DNA of 64,000 nucleotides, from positions 268,191 through 332,190 of the forward strand of contig NZ_PJIM01000002.1 of NCBI RefSeq assembly GCF_002929295.1. Direction: 5' to 3'. How positions within the stretch are numbered: position 1 is the first letter of the stretch; each line of letters begins with the position of its first letter. The DNA is from Arthrobacter sp. SX1312 (GTDB lineage Bacteria > Actinomycetota > Actinomycetes > Actinomycetales > Micrococcaceae). The translations under genes were made by a program, and so were the position numbers. The notes under the pieces were generated by a model that worked only from the letters and a program-made list of their open reading frames with translations, made no database searches and had not been told where the DNA came from. Positions 16,057 through 24,892 of the stretch are shown piece by piece.

Positions 16057-18489
16057 CTACCGCACCCCGGCCCGACGACGGCGGTCGTTGCCCGAACGCA
16101 GGTCCCGGTTGAGCCGGCGGTCGCCGTGGTAGAGGATGGACTCCCAGTCCGCCTCCTCCGGCGCCTTCTCGATGACCTTCGACTCCTCGACCTTCTTCAC
16201 CCGGGGTGCCACGTACAGCCAGTTCAGGACGCCCAGCCCCATGTCCACGGCGGAGTTCTTGATCCCGATATAGGCGCGGATGGCACCGGCCGCCAGCACG
16301 GCGTTCAGCCCGGCGAACAGCGCATTGCCCCAGTTCTGCTCCAGGACGTCCCGGGCGAGGGTCAGCAGGGAGAAGGCCACGATCGCATACGGGATGATGA
16401 CGTACAGGCCGGGCGCCGCGGTGCGGTCCTTGACCTTCGGGGTGCGGACGAAGGGGATCTTCTCCCCCGTGAAGGCCTGCTGGATGGACTTCAGGACGCC
16501 GGCGAGGTTGACCGGCAGCAGCACCAGGTTGAACCCGTAGATCCGGAAGATGTCCGAGAAGCGGTGCCCGCAGTCGCGGAGGTCGCTGCCCATCGCGAGG
16601 AAGTACGGGGCGGCGGCGAGGAACACGACGGGACTCAGGAGCCGGCTGTCGTACGGGTAGGCGAGGAGGAACAGCAGCCCGAAGCTCGCCCACGCGATCG
16701 ACGCCATGTAGTTGACCCGCAGCAGCACCTCCCGGAAGAGGACCTGCTCGCGGAGGTGCCGGCGCCGTCGCAGCTGGTCCCACAGCTTCGGCAGGATCAG
16801 CAGCCCGCCGTTGGCCCACCGGCGCCGCTGCACCACGAGCGAGCCGAAGTCCGGCGGCGTGGCGCTGTAGCTGAGACGCTCGGGGTAGTTCATCAGCGTC
16901 CACCCGTGGCTGCCGAGGTCCACGCTGGACTCGGTGTCCTCGATGACGGTGCGGTCCTGGATGTAGGTCTTGATCTCGAAGCCACCGACGTTCTCGACCT
17001 CGACGATGTCCTCGACCGCGCGCTTGCGGATCACGGCGTTCGCGCCCACCCAGAACGTCGCCCCGTAGTAGGACATGCCCTGATGCAGGATGTGCTGGAT
17101 GTCCGTCGACGCGCCGGCCACCCGCTCGATCCGCGTCGGCGCACCCCGGAAGGAGGAGTACGGCGTCTGGGTGACGGCGATGCGCTCATTGCCGGGGGAC
17201 TCGAGCAGGTGGACGAGCCGCACGCAGTAGTCGCGCAGCAGGAGGGAATCGGCGTCGAGGGTCAGCAGGTAGGTGGAATCCGGGACGTCCAGGACGTCGT
17301 CGTCCTCCGCTCCCTCCCCCTCCACCAGCGGGCGCAGCACCGTGCCGGTGGCGACGTGCTCCTTGCGCCAGCGCTGGCCCATCAGGGAGATGTAGGCGTT
17401 GAGGTTCATGGCCTTGTTCGCCTCGTGGGACAGCGAGGCGTAGGCCTTGCGTTCGAAGGTCTCCAGCCGTGTGTTGAAGATCCGCACGAGGCGCACGTAC
17501 AGCTCGCGGATGCGGACCGGCTCAGGGCACTGCTCCTGCGCCAGCGCGGCGTTGAGGGCGTACACGGTCAGCCGCAGCTCGCGGGCAAGGCCCATGACCA
17601 CGAGATCCACGAAGAACTCGTCCACGTGGTCCTCCACCGTCTCGGCGTCGGCCATGTCCTCGAGCCACACGGCGGCGTCCTCGTACGCCCTGATGAGCGG
17701 GGGCAGGTCATCGAACGACGACGGCGCGTCCGCGTCGCGGGCGGCCAGGGCGGCCTCGAACGCGGCCAGCGCGGAACCGGCCCGCGTGGAGGGCTCGAGG
17801 AGCGCGGACTCGATCTCGAACGTGAGCGCCCGTGTGGCATCGAGGCGCTGCCGGATCGCCGGGTCGGTGGGGTGCGGCGGGTCGTCGAGGAGCAGGACCA
17901 CGCGGATGTTGGGGAACTCCTGCAGGGCTGCGGACCACAGGGTGGCCCTGACGACGGCGGGTTCCTCCGCGTAGGAGGGCACGAGGACGGTGATGCCCTC
18001 CTGGTGGTCGGCGAAGTGGCGGTCCAGCTCGCCCCGCGGCACGCGCCGGTGATCGCGGAACCGGTACAGCGCACCCTGACGGGCCAGCAGGTACATGAGC
18101 GCCGAGAAGGTCAGGAATGTGACGACGATCAGGTACGACGTCGCCTCGACCTGGAACCGGAAGCCTGCGTCGGGGTTGTTGGCGAACTGCCGCAGGATCG
18201 TCGTGACGACGTACGTCAGCCACGCCAGCACGGTGACCACGATGCCGAGGCGACCCAGGGCGATCTTCCGCGAGGACGGCGTCGGGTGCACGATGGACAG
18301 CGGCTCCGAGCGCCGCTCCGAGCCCCACTGCCGGCGTCGCCCGGCGACGGGCGGGGGCGCCTTCTCGAGGACCGAGGCGGAGGCTGCGCCCGGCGACGGG
18401 ACGGCCGTCACGCCCGCCATCCCGTCGGGTGCGGCATCGGCGCGCACTCGGGGAACCGGTGACTCGGTGGCATCGCTGGATTTGGACAT
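16057..18489 (-). CDS. Processive GT2 glycosyltransferase (cellulose/chitin synthase-like)
   Basis: The 810-residue membrane protein has two N-terminal helices (about 80-140) and a GT-A domain beginning GITVLVPSYAEE. The metal-binding DAD motif is at 412-414 (LLTLDADSLLL), followed by a VIEDTESS segment and QRRRW at 554-558. Several C-terminal helices follow. This is the D,D,D,QxxRW pattern of processive inverting polysaccharide synthases that extrude the product. An insert of roughly 130 residues, helical and acidic, separates the nucleotide-binding and DAD parts and is unusual. The ATG at 18489 is preceded by GAGG. It is divergent from a secreted GH18 enzyme gene, suggesting both act on one beta-linked polymer. 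Confidence 0.85.
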   Translation of the reverse strand: MSKSSDATESPVPRVRADAAPDGMAGVTAVPSPGAASASVLEKAPPPVAGRRRQWGSERRSEPLSIVHPTPSSRKIALGRLGIVVTVLAWLTYVVTTILRQFANNPDAGFRFQVEATSYLIVVTFLTFSALMYLLARQGALYRFRDHRRVPRGELDRHFADHQEGITVLVPSYAEEPAVVRATLWSAALQEFPNIRVVLLLDDPPHPTDPAIRQRLDATRALTFEIESALLEPSTRAGSALAAFEAALAARDADAPSSFDDLPPLIRAYEDAAVWLEDMADAETVEDHVDEFFVDLVVMGLARELRLTVYALNAALAQEQCPEPVRIRELYVRLVRIFNTRLETFERKAYASLSHEANKAMNLNAYISLMGQRWRKEHVATGTVLRPLVEGEGAEDDDVLDVPDSTYLLTLDADSLLLRDYCVRLVHLLESPGNERIAVTQTPYSSFRGAPTRIERVAGASTDIQHILHQGMSYYGATFWVGANAVIRKRAVEDIVEVENVGGFEIKTYIQDRTVIEDTESSVDLGSHGWTLMNYPERLSYSATPPDFGSLVVQRRRWANGGLLILPKLWDQLRRRRHLREQVLFREVLLRVNYMASIAWASFGLLFLLAYPYDSRLLSPVVFLAAAPYFLAMGSDLRDCGHRFSDIFRIYGFNLVLLPVNLAGVLKSIQQAFTGEKIPFVRTPKVKDRTAAPGLYVIIPYAIVAFSLLTLARDVLEQNWGNALFAGLNAVLAAGAIRAYIGIKNSAVDMGLGVLNWLYVAPRVKKVEESKVIEKAPEEADWESILYHGDRRLNRDLRSGNDRRRRAGVR

Positions 18490-18689
18490 GGCTACCTCGG
18501 CAGTTGGCGGGCAGGGGGATGCACGACGTCGCCCCGCGACATGCAGCGTCACTCTCCACCATCGGCCCGTCCGCCGTGCGCGTTAGCCGAAACAATGACG
18601 GGGGCCGAAATTTCCCATACGCTTCAAGCGTCTCGCGCACCTCGGGTGCGCACTCCCGCCTCCTGTCGAGGCCGTCATCTGGGGTTCCT

Positions 18690-20252
18690 GTGTCTGCACG
18701 TTTTCCTGGCCGGAGGCTGTCTTTCCTCCGCATGCTGATCCTGTCCGTCGTCGTCGCCGCCGTGACCGTGGGTGGCCTCACGGGGTGGAACCGTTGGGAG
18801 GACGCCAAGGCCGCCGAGAGTGCGGGCGCCTTCTTCGCCGGTTACGTCGACGTGACGGCGACGCCCTCCTACGCGTTCGAGGACCCCGCCGGGGAGAACG
18901 GCGGCAGCGCGGTGCTGTCCTTCGTCGTGGCGTCGGAGGAGGATCCGTGCACCCCGTCCTGGGGCACCTACTACGGCCTGGACGAGGCCGAGGCGGCACT
19001 CGACCTCGACCGCCGCGTGGCCAGGCTCGTGCAGGACGGCGGTGAGGTCATCGTGTCCTTCGGCGGACTCCTGAACGACGAGCTCGCGACCGCCTGCACG
19101 GATCCCGAGGACCTGGTGGACGCCTACGCCGCCGTCATCGATCGCTACACGCTGGCGACCGTGGACCTGGACATCGAGGGCGAGAACCTCAAGGATGTCG
19201 CTGCCGGCGAGCGCCGCGCCGAAGCCATGGCCGCGCTCCAGGCCGAGCGGGCCGGCACGGACACGCCGCTCAACGTGTGGCTGACCCTGCCGGTCGCCCC
19301 GACCGGGCTGACCGCGGACGGCACGGCCGCCGTCGCGCAGTTCCTGGAGGCCGGCGTCGACCTCGCCGGGGTGAATGTCATGACCATGGACTACGGCGGC
19401 AGCCGGCCCGCGGGCACGAGCATGCTCACCGCCTCGCAGAACGCCGCGGACGCCACGCACCGCCAGCTCCAGGTGCTCTACGAGCGGGCGGGCATCGAGA
19501 TCGGCCCGCAGGCCGCCTGGCGGAAGATCGGGCTGACGCCGATGATCGGGCAGAACGACGTCAAGGGCGAGATCTTCACGCTCGACGACGCCAAGGCCTT
19601 CAATGCGTTCGCCGCCGAACGCGGCGTGGGCCGCATGTCGATGTGGTCCCTGAACCGCGACGCCACCTGCAGCGAGAACTACGCCGACACCACGGTGGTC
19701 TCGGATTCCTGCAGCGGCATCGACCAGCAGGGGCTCCTGTTCGCACCGATCCTCGGAGCGGACTTCGAGGGCCGCGCCGCCACGCTCGCGGATGAGCCAG
19801 TCACCGAGGAGAGCCCCGAGGCTCTGGTCGAGGACGATCCCGAGACGAGCCCGTACCCCATCTGGTCCGACGTCGGCACCTACCGCGAGGACGACCGCGT
19901 GGTCTGGCAGGGCAACGTGTACGTGGCGAAGTACTGGACGCAGGGCGACCTCCCGAACGATCCGGTACTGCAGGCGGAGGAGACCCCCTGGACGCTGCTC
20001 GGCCCGGTGCTGCCCGACGAACGGCCCGTGCCCGCCGTCACGGCCCCGGCCGATCTCTACCCGGAGTGGGATCCGAAGCAGGTGTACGAGCGCGGCGACC
20101 GGATCCTCGTCGACGGGCGCGTGTACGAGGCGAAGTGGTGGAGCCAGAGCGACAGCCCCGAGGCCGCAGTGCAGGGCTCGGACGCCTCACCCTGGCAGAA
20201 GCTCGACGACGCCACCCTCCTGAAGATCCTGGAGGAACCCGCGACGTCCTGA
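18690..20252 (+). CDS. Secreted GH18 glycoside hydrolase with two CBM5/12 modules
   Basis: The 520-residue product has an N-terminal hydrophobic segment (MLILSVVVAAVTVGGLTGW) acting as signal or anchor. A GH18 catalytic domain follows with the acid motif DLDIE (Asp159, Asp161, Glu163) and the substrate-loop MTMDYGG. Two C-terminal chitin-binding type modules of about 45 residues follow (PIWSDVGTYREDDRVVWQGN and PEWDPKQVYERGDRILVDGR), each ending PW-x-L. It should cleave beta-1,4 GlcNAc-type polymers outside the cell. Start choice is uncertain: GTG 18690 or ATG 18732. The divergent synthase suggests a role in trimming or releasing that polymer instead of foraging. Confidence 0.87.
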   Translation: MSARFPGRRLSFLRMLILSVVVAAVTVGGLTGWNRWEDAKAAESAGAFFAGYVDVTATPSYAFEDPAGENGGSAVLSFVVASEEDPCTPSWGTYYGLDEAEAALDLDRRVARLVQDGGEVIVSFGGLLNDELATACTDPEDLVDAYAAVIDRYTLATVDLDIEGENLKDVAAGERRAEAMAALQAERAGTDTPLNVWLTLPVAPTGLTADGTAAVAQFLEAGVDLAGVNVMTMDYGGSRPAGTSMLTASQNAADATHRQLQVLYERAGIEIGPQAAWRKIGLTPMIGQNDVKGEIFTLDDAKAFNAFAAERGVGRMSMWSLNRDATCSENYADTTVVSDSCSGIDQQGLLFAPILGADFEGRAATLADEPVTEESPEALVEDDPETSPYPIWSDVGTYREDDRVVWQGNVYVAKYWTQGDLPNDPVLQAEETPWTLLGPVLPDERPVPAVTAPADLYPEWDPKQVYERGDRILVDGRVYEAKWWSQSDSPEAAVQGSDASPWQKLDDATLLKILEEPATS

Positions 20253-20309
20253 GGTGTCGGGGACCTTCGGCACTGTGCGGTGGACGCCGGCACAACGAGG
20301 GTTGCTCCC

Positions 20310-20774
20310 ATGGCGACGATCCAGGTCAGCGAGCACGACGAGCAACTCACGGCGGGTGTCCGGGAGAAGGTGCCGATGACGGAGCTCACCGAGTTCTTCC
20401 CCCGCGCCTTCACGGACACGATGGCGGCGCTGCAGGCCCAGGGCGTGCATCCCACCGGGGCCCCCTTCGGGAAGTACTACGGCCCGCCCGGTGCCGTCGT
20501 CGATGTCGAAGCGGGCTTCCCGGTCTCCGCGGTCATCGCTCCGGCGGGGAACGTGGTGCCCGGGTCCCTGCCGGCCGGGCGCGTGGTCGCAGCGACCCAC
20601 GTCGGCTCCTACGACACGATGACCGACACGTATTCCGAGCTGGAGCGCTATTTCGCGGACGCGTCACTGACGCCGGGCCCGGTGATGTGGGAGACCTACC
20701 TCAGCGATCCGGAGGAGGAGCCGGATCCCGCGGGGTGGCGGACCGAGATCTGCTGGCCCGTGCACCGGGGCTGA
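20310..20774 (+). CDS. GyrI-like small-molecule binding domain protein
   Basis: The 154-residue product resembles the GyrI-like/AraC effector-binding fold: an N-terminal strand set (ATIQVSEHDEQLTAGVREKV), AFTDTMAALQAQGV, PFGKYYGPPGAVVDVEAGFPV, and a C-terminal repeat ending WETYLSD ... EICWPV. Stand-alone members bind or hydrolyse small hydrophobic compounds. There is no DNA-binding domain. The gene lies downstream of the GH18 gene on the same strand, 57 bases away, but has no evident functional tie to it. Confidence 0.8.
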   Translation: MATIQVSEHDEQLTAGVREKVPMTELTEFFPRAFTDTMAALQAQGVHPTGAPFGKYYGPPGAVVDVEAGFPVSAVIAPAGNVVPGSLPAGRVVAATHVGSYDTMTDTYSELERYFADASLTPGPVMWETYLSDPEEEPDPAGWRTEICWPVHRG

Positions 20775-20800
20775 CGAGCCTCGGAGCGGATCGCCCGACC

Positions 20801-21525
20801 TCAGGCCTCCGACGGGGCGCGGCGGTCCGTGACGGCGACCGCGACGAGGGCGACGAGGCCGAGCACCGGGATGGCGACCACCAGGGCGAGGCCGATCAAC
20901 GACGACGACCTAGTGGGGTTCGCCGGGGGCAGGAAGAGCGAGATGTCCCACAGTCCATGGGCGATCATCGCCGGAAGCAGGAGACCGCCGATCCTCCGGA
21001 ACGAGTAGAGGATGGCCCCGGTCAGCGTCGCGAGGAGCACCTGGTTCAGGACCGCGGGGACGGGCGAGCCGGTGACCAGGTTGGTCAGGTGGAAGACGCC
21101 GAAGGCCACCGATGTACCGACGGCGACCGTCAGCTCGGTGCGCCGGTCGGTCCTCAGGCCCCTGAGGAGGATGCCGCGGAACAGGGTCTCCTCGGCGAAA
21201 CCCACCAGGAGCCCGACGATGACGATCGGGATCAGGAGGTCCATGCCCAGGCCGGACCAGTCCACGAAGACGAGGTGGAGGACGATGACGATGACGAAGG
21301 CGGCGACCGCGATCCGGAGCATGACCGGGACCTGCAGCCGTTCCTTGTCGCGGAAGATGCTGTCCCAGCGGGACCACCACACGAAGGCGACGAGGACGAT
21401 CGTTGCGACCACCAAGGGCAGGACCGCGGTAGCCAGACGTTCGCAGAGGTGTCGAACCACTCCGTGGAGGGGATGCCCGACGTCACCGCGGTGATGCTGA
21501 AGACCGCGGCATACGCCACGACCAT
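20801..21525 (-). pseudogene. CPBP intramembrane protease, frameshifted near N-terminus
   Basis: The main frame holds the full catalytic core of a CPBP (Rce1/Abi-like) membrane protease: EETLFRGILLRGL, FGVFHLTNL and AHGLWD. The expected first membrane helix and loop (MVVAYAAVFSITAVTSG ... STEWFDTSANVW) are found only in another frame, ending at about 21430. On the coding strand the junction reads GTCTGGCTACC. A second CTGG there (GTCTGGCTGGCTACC) would restore one continuous protein, so loss of one copy of a 4-base repeat is the simplest cause. No clear start with a ribosome site is visible upstream of 21525 either. A sequencing error remains possible. Confidence 0.72.
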
Positions 21526-21776
21526 CAGCAGCGCCGGCCCTGTGGACGGTCTGATCCGGGGAGAGCGCTAGAGGGCAGCGGATGAGGTGTTGGATTCCGC
21601 CATGGTCGACGCCTCCGGACAGGTCCGCCGGTGCAAAGGTGTTCAACGAGACCGTAGGCCGCCGATCATCCGACGGGAATCCTCCCGTTCGGGTGATCGG
21701 CGGGACCCACGGACGAACCGGGCGGGCCGTGCCCCCGCCCTTCTACAGCCGGGAACGGGGCGGTACTGTTCTCCGC

Positions 21777-23045
21777 ATGACCGCCCAGCCCGGTGTTGTT
21801 CTGCCGGCCCAGGATGGTGCCGGCGCCCGTGACACCGTCATCGATCGTGCCCTGTTCGCGTTCAGCGGCCTTGCCGCTGTCTGGTTCGCCGTCATCCTCC
21901 TCGAGGAGACGCTGCAGTGGGGGCAGCTGTGGTTCGGCTTCGTCTTCTGGGTGGTCCTGGCCTACCTGGTCCTCCCCCGGGTGCACCGCATCCTGACGCG
22001 CATCTACCTTCCCGACTACTTCATCGGCCGCGCGCGGACGAGCGACGGGCTGCTCGGGGACCCGGTCAACGTCGCACTGCTCGGCACCGCCCAGCAGCTC
22101 CACACGGCGATGCGCCGAGCCGGATGGATCCTCGCGGACGCCGTCGATCTCCGCAGCAGCCGGCGGATCGTCACCGCCACGCTCCGCCGCCGCAGCTACG
22201 ACCAGGCTCCGGTCAGTCCCCTGTTCCTCTTCGGGCGCCAGCAGGACCTCGCCTACCAGCAGGAGGTGGACAACAGTCCCGGCAAGCGGCACCACATCCG
22301 GTTCTGGCCGTGCCCGCCCGGCTGGGTGCTGCCGGGCGGGACGGCTGTCGACTGGCTGGCGGCGGGCACGTACGACCGCTCCGTCGGGCTGTCGCTGTTC
22401 ACCCTCCAGATCACGCACAAGATCGAGGCGGACACGGACCGGGAGCGGGACTTCGTCCTGGCGTCGCTCCAGGCATCGGACCCCGGCATCGGCGTGAGGG
22501 TCATCGAGGACTTCTCCACCGGATACCACTCCCGCAACGGGGGCGGGGACACCATCTCGACGGACGGCAACCTGCCCGTCGTGGACCTCACGGGCGTGGA
22601 ACCGGACCCGGAGGCACCCCTGCCGCCGGTGGACCAGCGACGAACGACGCCGGCCCCCACCGTGGTCGGCGCGATCCTCGTCGGGTTGCGCGGGCTGGCC
22701 GCCCTGGCGCTCGGCCTGGCCCTCCTGGGCGGGTCGGCGGACGCCCTCGTCGCTGCCGGATCGAACGCCCGCGTGCTCCCCGCCGTCGCCGTCGTCCTCC
22801 ACGCGTTCGGGTTCTTCGAACTGATCCTCGCCCGCTTCGTGCTGCGTGGCGGGAACAGGGCCCGCATCACCGCGATGATCCTCAGTGCGGTCGCCATCAC
22901 GAGCCAGGCCGTGGTCGCTTTCGGGACCGGTGCGCCGGTGACGTTCGAGACCACGCTCCTGGGGCTCTCGCTCGACATCCTGCTCATCATCGCCCTGTCG
23001 AGTCAGCGCTCACGCGAGTTCGCGCATCGGCACCGCCCGGGGTGA
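21777..23045 (+). CDS. Membrane protein with LssY C-terminal-type domain
   Basis: The 422-residue product has two N-terminal helices (LFAFSGLAAVWFAVILLEE and LWFGFVFWVVLAYLVL). The LssY_C-type soluble domain follows (AMRRAGWILADAVDLRSSRR ... HHIRFWPCPPGW ... TYDRSVGLSLFTLQITHKI ... DRERDFVLASL). Three or four C-terminal helices end the protein. The domain is widespread in bacteria and of unknown activity. The ATG at 21777 has no strong ribosome site. It is divergent from the broken CPBP gene. Confidence 0.78.
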   Translation: MTAQPGVVLPAQDGAGARDTVIDRALFAFSGLAAVWFAVILLEETLQWGQLWFGFVFWVVLAYLVLPRVHRILTRIYLPDYFIGRARTSDGLLGDPVNVALLGTAQQLHTAMRRAGWILADAVDLRSSRRIVTATLRRRSYDQAPVSPLFLFGRQQDLAYQQEVDNSPGKRHHIRFWPCPPGWVLPGGTAVDWLAAGTYDRSVGLSLFTLQITHKIEADTDRERDFVLASLQASDPGIGVRVIEDFSTGYHSRNGGGDTISTDGNLPVVDLTGVEPDPEAPLPPVDQRRTTPAPTVVGAILVGLRGLAALALGLALLGGSADALVAAGSNARVLPAVAVVLHAFGFFELILARFVLRGGNRARITAMILSAVAITSQAVVAFGTGAPVTFETTLLGLSLDILLIIALSSQRSREFAHRHRPG

Positions 23046-23231
23046 TCCTGCCCCGGCGGACGTCGGCACGTCGGGCCGGCCACGCCGTCGGGACCGCGGC
23101 GAAGGACCTCCCTCGGAGCGAGCAACATCCTTTGCGGGTGAGGACATGAACGGCTGTGGCGGCCAACAATGGCGGGACCAACGGCGACCGGCACAGCCGC
23201 ACCACCGCCGCGCTCCAGAGAGGAACCCTCC

Positions 23232-23654
23232 ATGTCGACGACGAAACACCTTCTGGCCGGATTGATCATGTGTGGGACGGCCGCCGCCCTGATGGTCGGC
23301 TGCAGTGCGGCCACCCCGAGCGAGAACACGGACCAGGCCTGCACTTCCGCCGACGCCTTCAGGACCGCGGTGAACGATTTCACGGACACGCTCCGTCCGG
23401 GCGCGACCGCCGATGAGGTCCAGGCGGCGCGGGCGGAGGTCCGGCGGACCTTCGACGATCTGATGGAGGAGGGCGGGGACGTGGTCGAGGACAAGAGGGA
23501 GGCCCTGAACGAGGCGGTCGGGGAGTTCCAGACGGCGGTCGACGAGGTCCCCGATGGCGCAACCCTGTCCGAGGGCGTCACCGCCCTGCGGGAGGAGGCC
23601 GCCAAAGTCGATCTCACGCGCGACGAGTACGTGGCTGAGCTCGGGTGCGGCTGA
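23232..23654 (+). CDS. Small lipoprotein
   Basis: The 140-residue product has a lipoprotein signal peptide (LAGLIMCGTAAALMVGC, lipobox LMVGC) and a mature part that is a charged helical bundle with two further Cys, one near each end (DQACTS and ELGCG). ATG with GAGAGGAA upstream. No family is assigned. The next gene starts 17 bases later and may be cotranscribed. Membrane-anchored extracytoplasmic location is predicted from the lipobox. Confidence 0.75.
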   Translation: MSTTKHLLAGLIMCGTAAALMVGCSAATPSENTDQACTSADAFRTAVNDFTDTLRPGATADEVQAARAEVRRTFDDLMEEGGDVVEDKREALNEAVGEFQTAVDEVPDGATLSEGVTALREEAAKVDLTRDEYVAELGCG

Positions 23655-23671
23655 CCGGTGAAGGGCGCACC

Positions 23672-24826
23672 ATGAACGCCGAAGGAGTGCGGACGTTCGG
23701 CGTGGAGGAGGAACTCCTTCTCGTCGACGGCGGCAGCGGCCTGCCGCTCCCGGCGTCCTGGGCTCTGCTCGAGGAGTACGCGGACGCCGAGGACGGCACC
23801 GGGCCGAAGCTCGAGGCCGAGCTGCAGCAGGAGATGATCGAGGTGGTCTCCTCCGCGCCCCGCACGCTGGTGCAGCTGGTGTCCGACGTCGTCCTCGGCC
23901 GTGCCGTCGCGGACCGGGCGGCCCGTGTGGTCGGGGCACGGGCGGCCGCCCTGGCCACGTCCCCCCTGCCCGGGCGCCCGCACGTCCACCCGACCGAGCG
24001 GTTCGGCAGGATGGTCGACCGGTACGGCGTCCTCGCCCGGGAGAACCTGACGTGCGGCATGCACGTCCACGTCTTCGTGACGTCCCCCCAGGAGGGCGTG
24101 GGGGTCCTCGACCGCATCCGCAACTGGCTGCCGGTGCTGGTGGCCCTGAGCGCGAACTCCCCCTTCGTCAACGGACAGGACACCGGTTTCGCCAGCTACC
24201 GCTCGCAGGTCTGGCAGGGGTGGCCCTCGGCCGGGCCCTCACCGGTGTACGGGTCGGTGGGCGCCTACCGCGCCCGGGAAGAGGAGCTGATGGCCACCGG
24301 GGTCCTCCTGGACCGCAAGATGCTCTACTTCGATGCACGGCTGTCCCAGACGTATCCGACCGTGGAGATCCGGGTGGCCGACGTGTGCCTGTTCGCCGAG
24401 GACGCCGGATTGATCGCCGCCCTGGCCCGCGGTCTCGTGGAGACAGCGGCGCAGGACTGGCGCGCCGGCGTGCCTCCGACGAAGATCTCCTCGCCCGCGC
24501 TGCGCCTCGCCGGCTGGCAGGCGAGGCTGTCCGGGCTGGGCGCGGACCTCGTGCATCCGCTGACGGGACGCCCGGCACCGGCGTGGGATGTGGTGGCATC
24601 CCTGCTGAATCATGTCCTTCCGGCCCTGACCGACGCCGGGGACACCGAGGCCGTGATGGACGGGTTCGTCCGACTGATCGATCGGGGCACCGGCGCCGAC
24701 CGGCAGCGCGCCGTCCTGCACCGCACCGGCCGCCTGGCGGACGTGGTCACCGATGCCCTGGAGGTCACTCACGCCTTCAACAGGAACGGGACCACGGCGG
24801 ACGCCGTGGACCCCGGGGTCGGCTGA
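23672..24826 (+). CDS. Carboxylate-amine ligase, glutamate-cysteine ligase type 2 (YbdK-like)
   Basis: The 384-residue product belongs to the GCS2 family: RTFGVEEELLLVD at the N-terminus, KLEAELQQEMIEV, CGMHVHVFV, LVALSANSPFVNG and YPTVEIRVADV. Family members ligate glutamate to an amine such as cysteine using ATP; several have weak glutamate-cysteine ligase activity. Actinobacteria mostly use mycothiol, so the true product is open. The start ATG lies 17 bases past the lipoprotein stop, so the two may form an operon. Confidence 0.88.
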   Translation: MNAEGVRTFGVEEELLLVDGGSGLPLPASWALLEEYADAEDGTGPKLEAELQQEMIEVVSSAPRTLVQLVSDVVLGRAVADRAARVVGARAAALATSPLPGRPHVHPTERFGRMVDRYGVLARENLTCGMHVHVFVTSPQEGVGVLDRIRNWLPVLVALSANSPFVNGQDTGFASYRSQVWQGWPSAGPSPVYGSVGAYRAREEELMATGVLLDRKMLYFDARLSQTYPTVEIRVADVCLFAEDAGLIAALARGLVETAAQDWRAGVPPTKISSPALRLAGWQARLSGLGADLVHPLTGRPAPAWDVVASLLNHVLPALTDAGDTEAVMDGFVRLIDRGTGADRQRAVLHRTGRLADVVTDALEVTHAFNRNGTTADAVDPGVG

Positions 24827-24892
24827 CCCGATGAGGGCCGGTGGTCTTCCCGGGCACCGGACGCAAGTGCACCGAGGAGCCAGGAGGCCCCC

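Noticed and set aside
16033-18462. 809-codon plus-strand frame
   Set aside because: It is the mirror frame of the GT2 synthase; no domain and His/Gln/Arg-rich composition.
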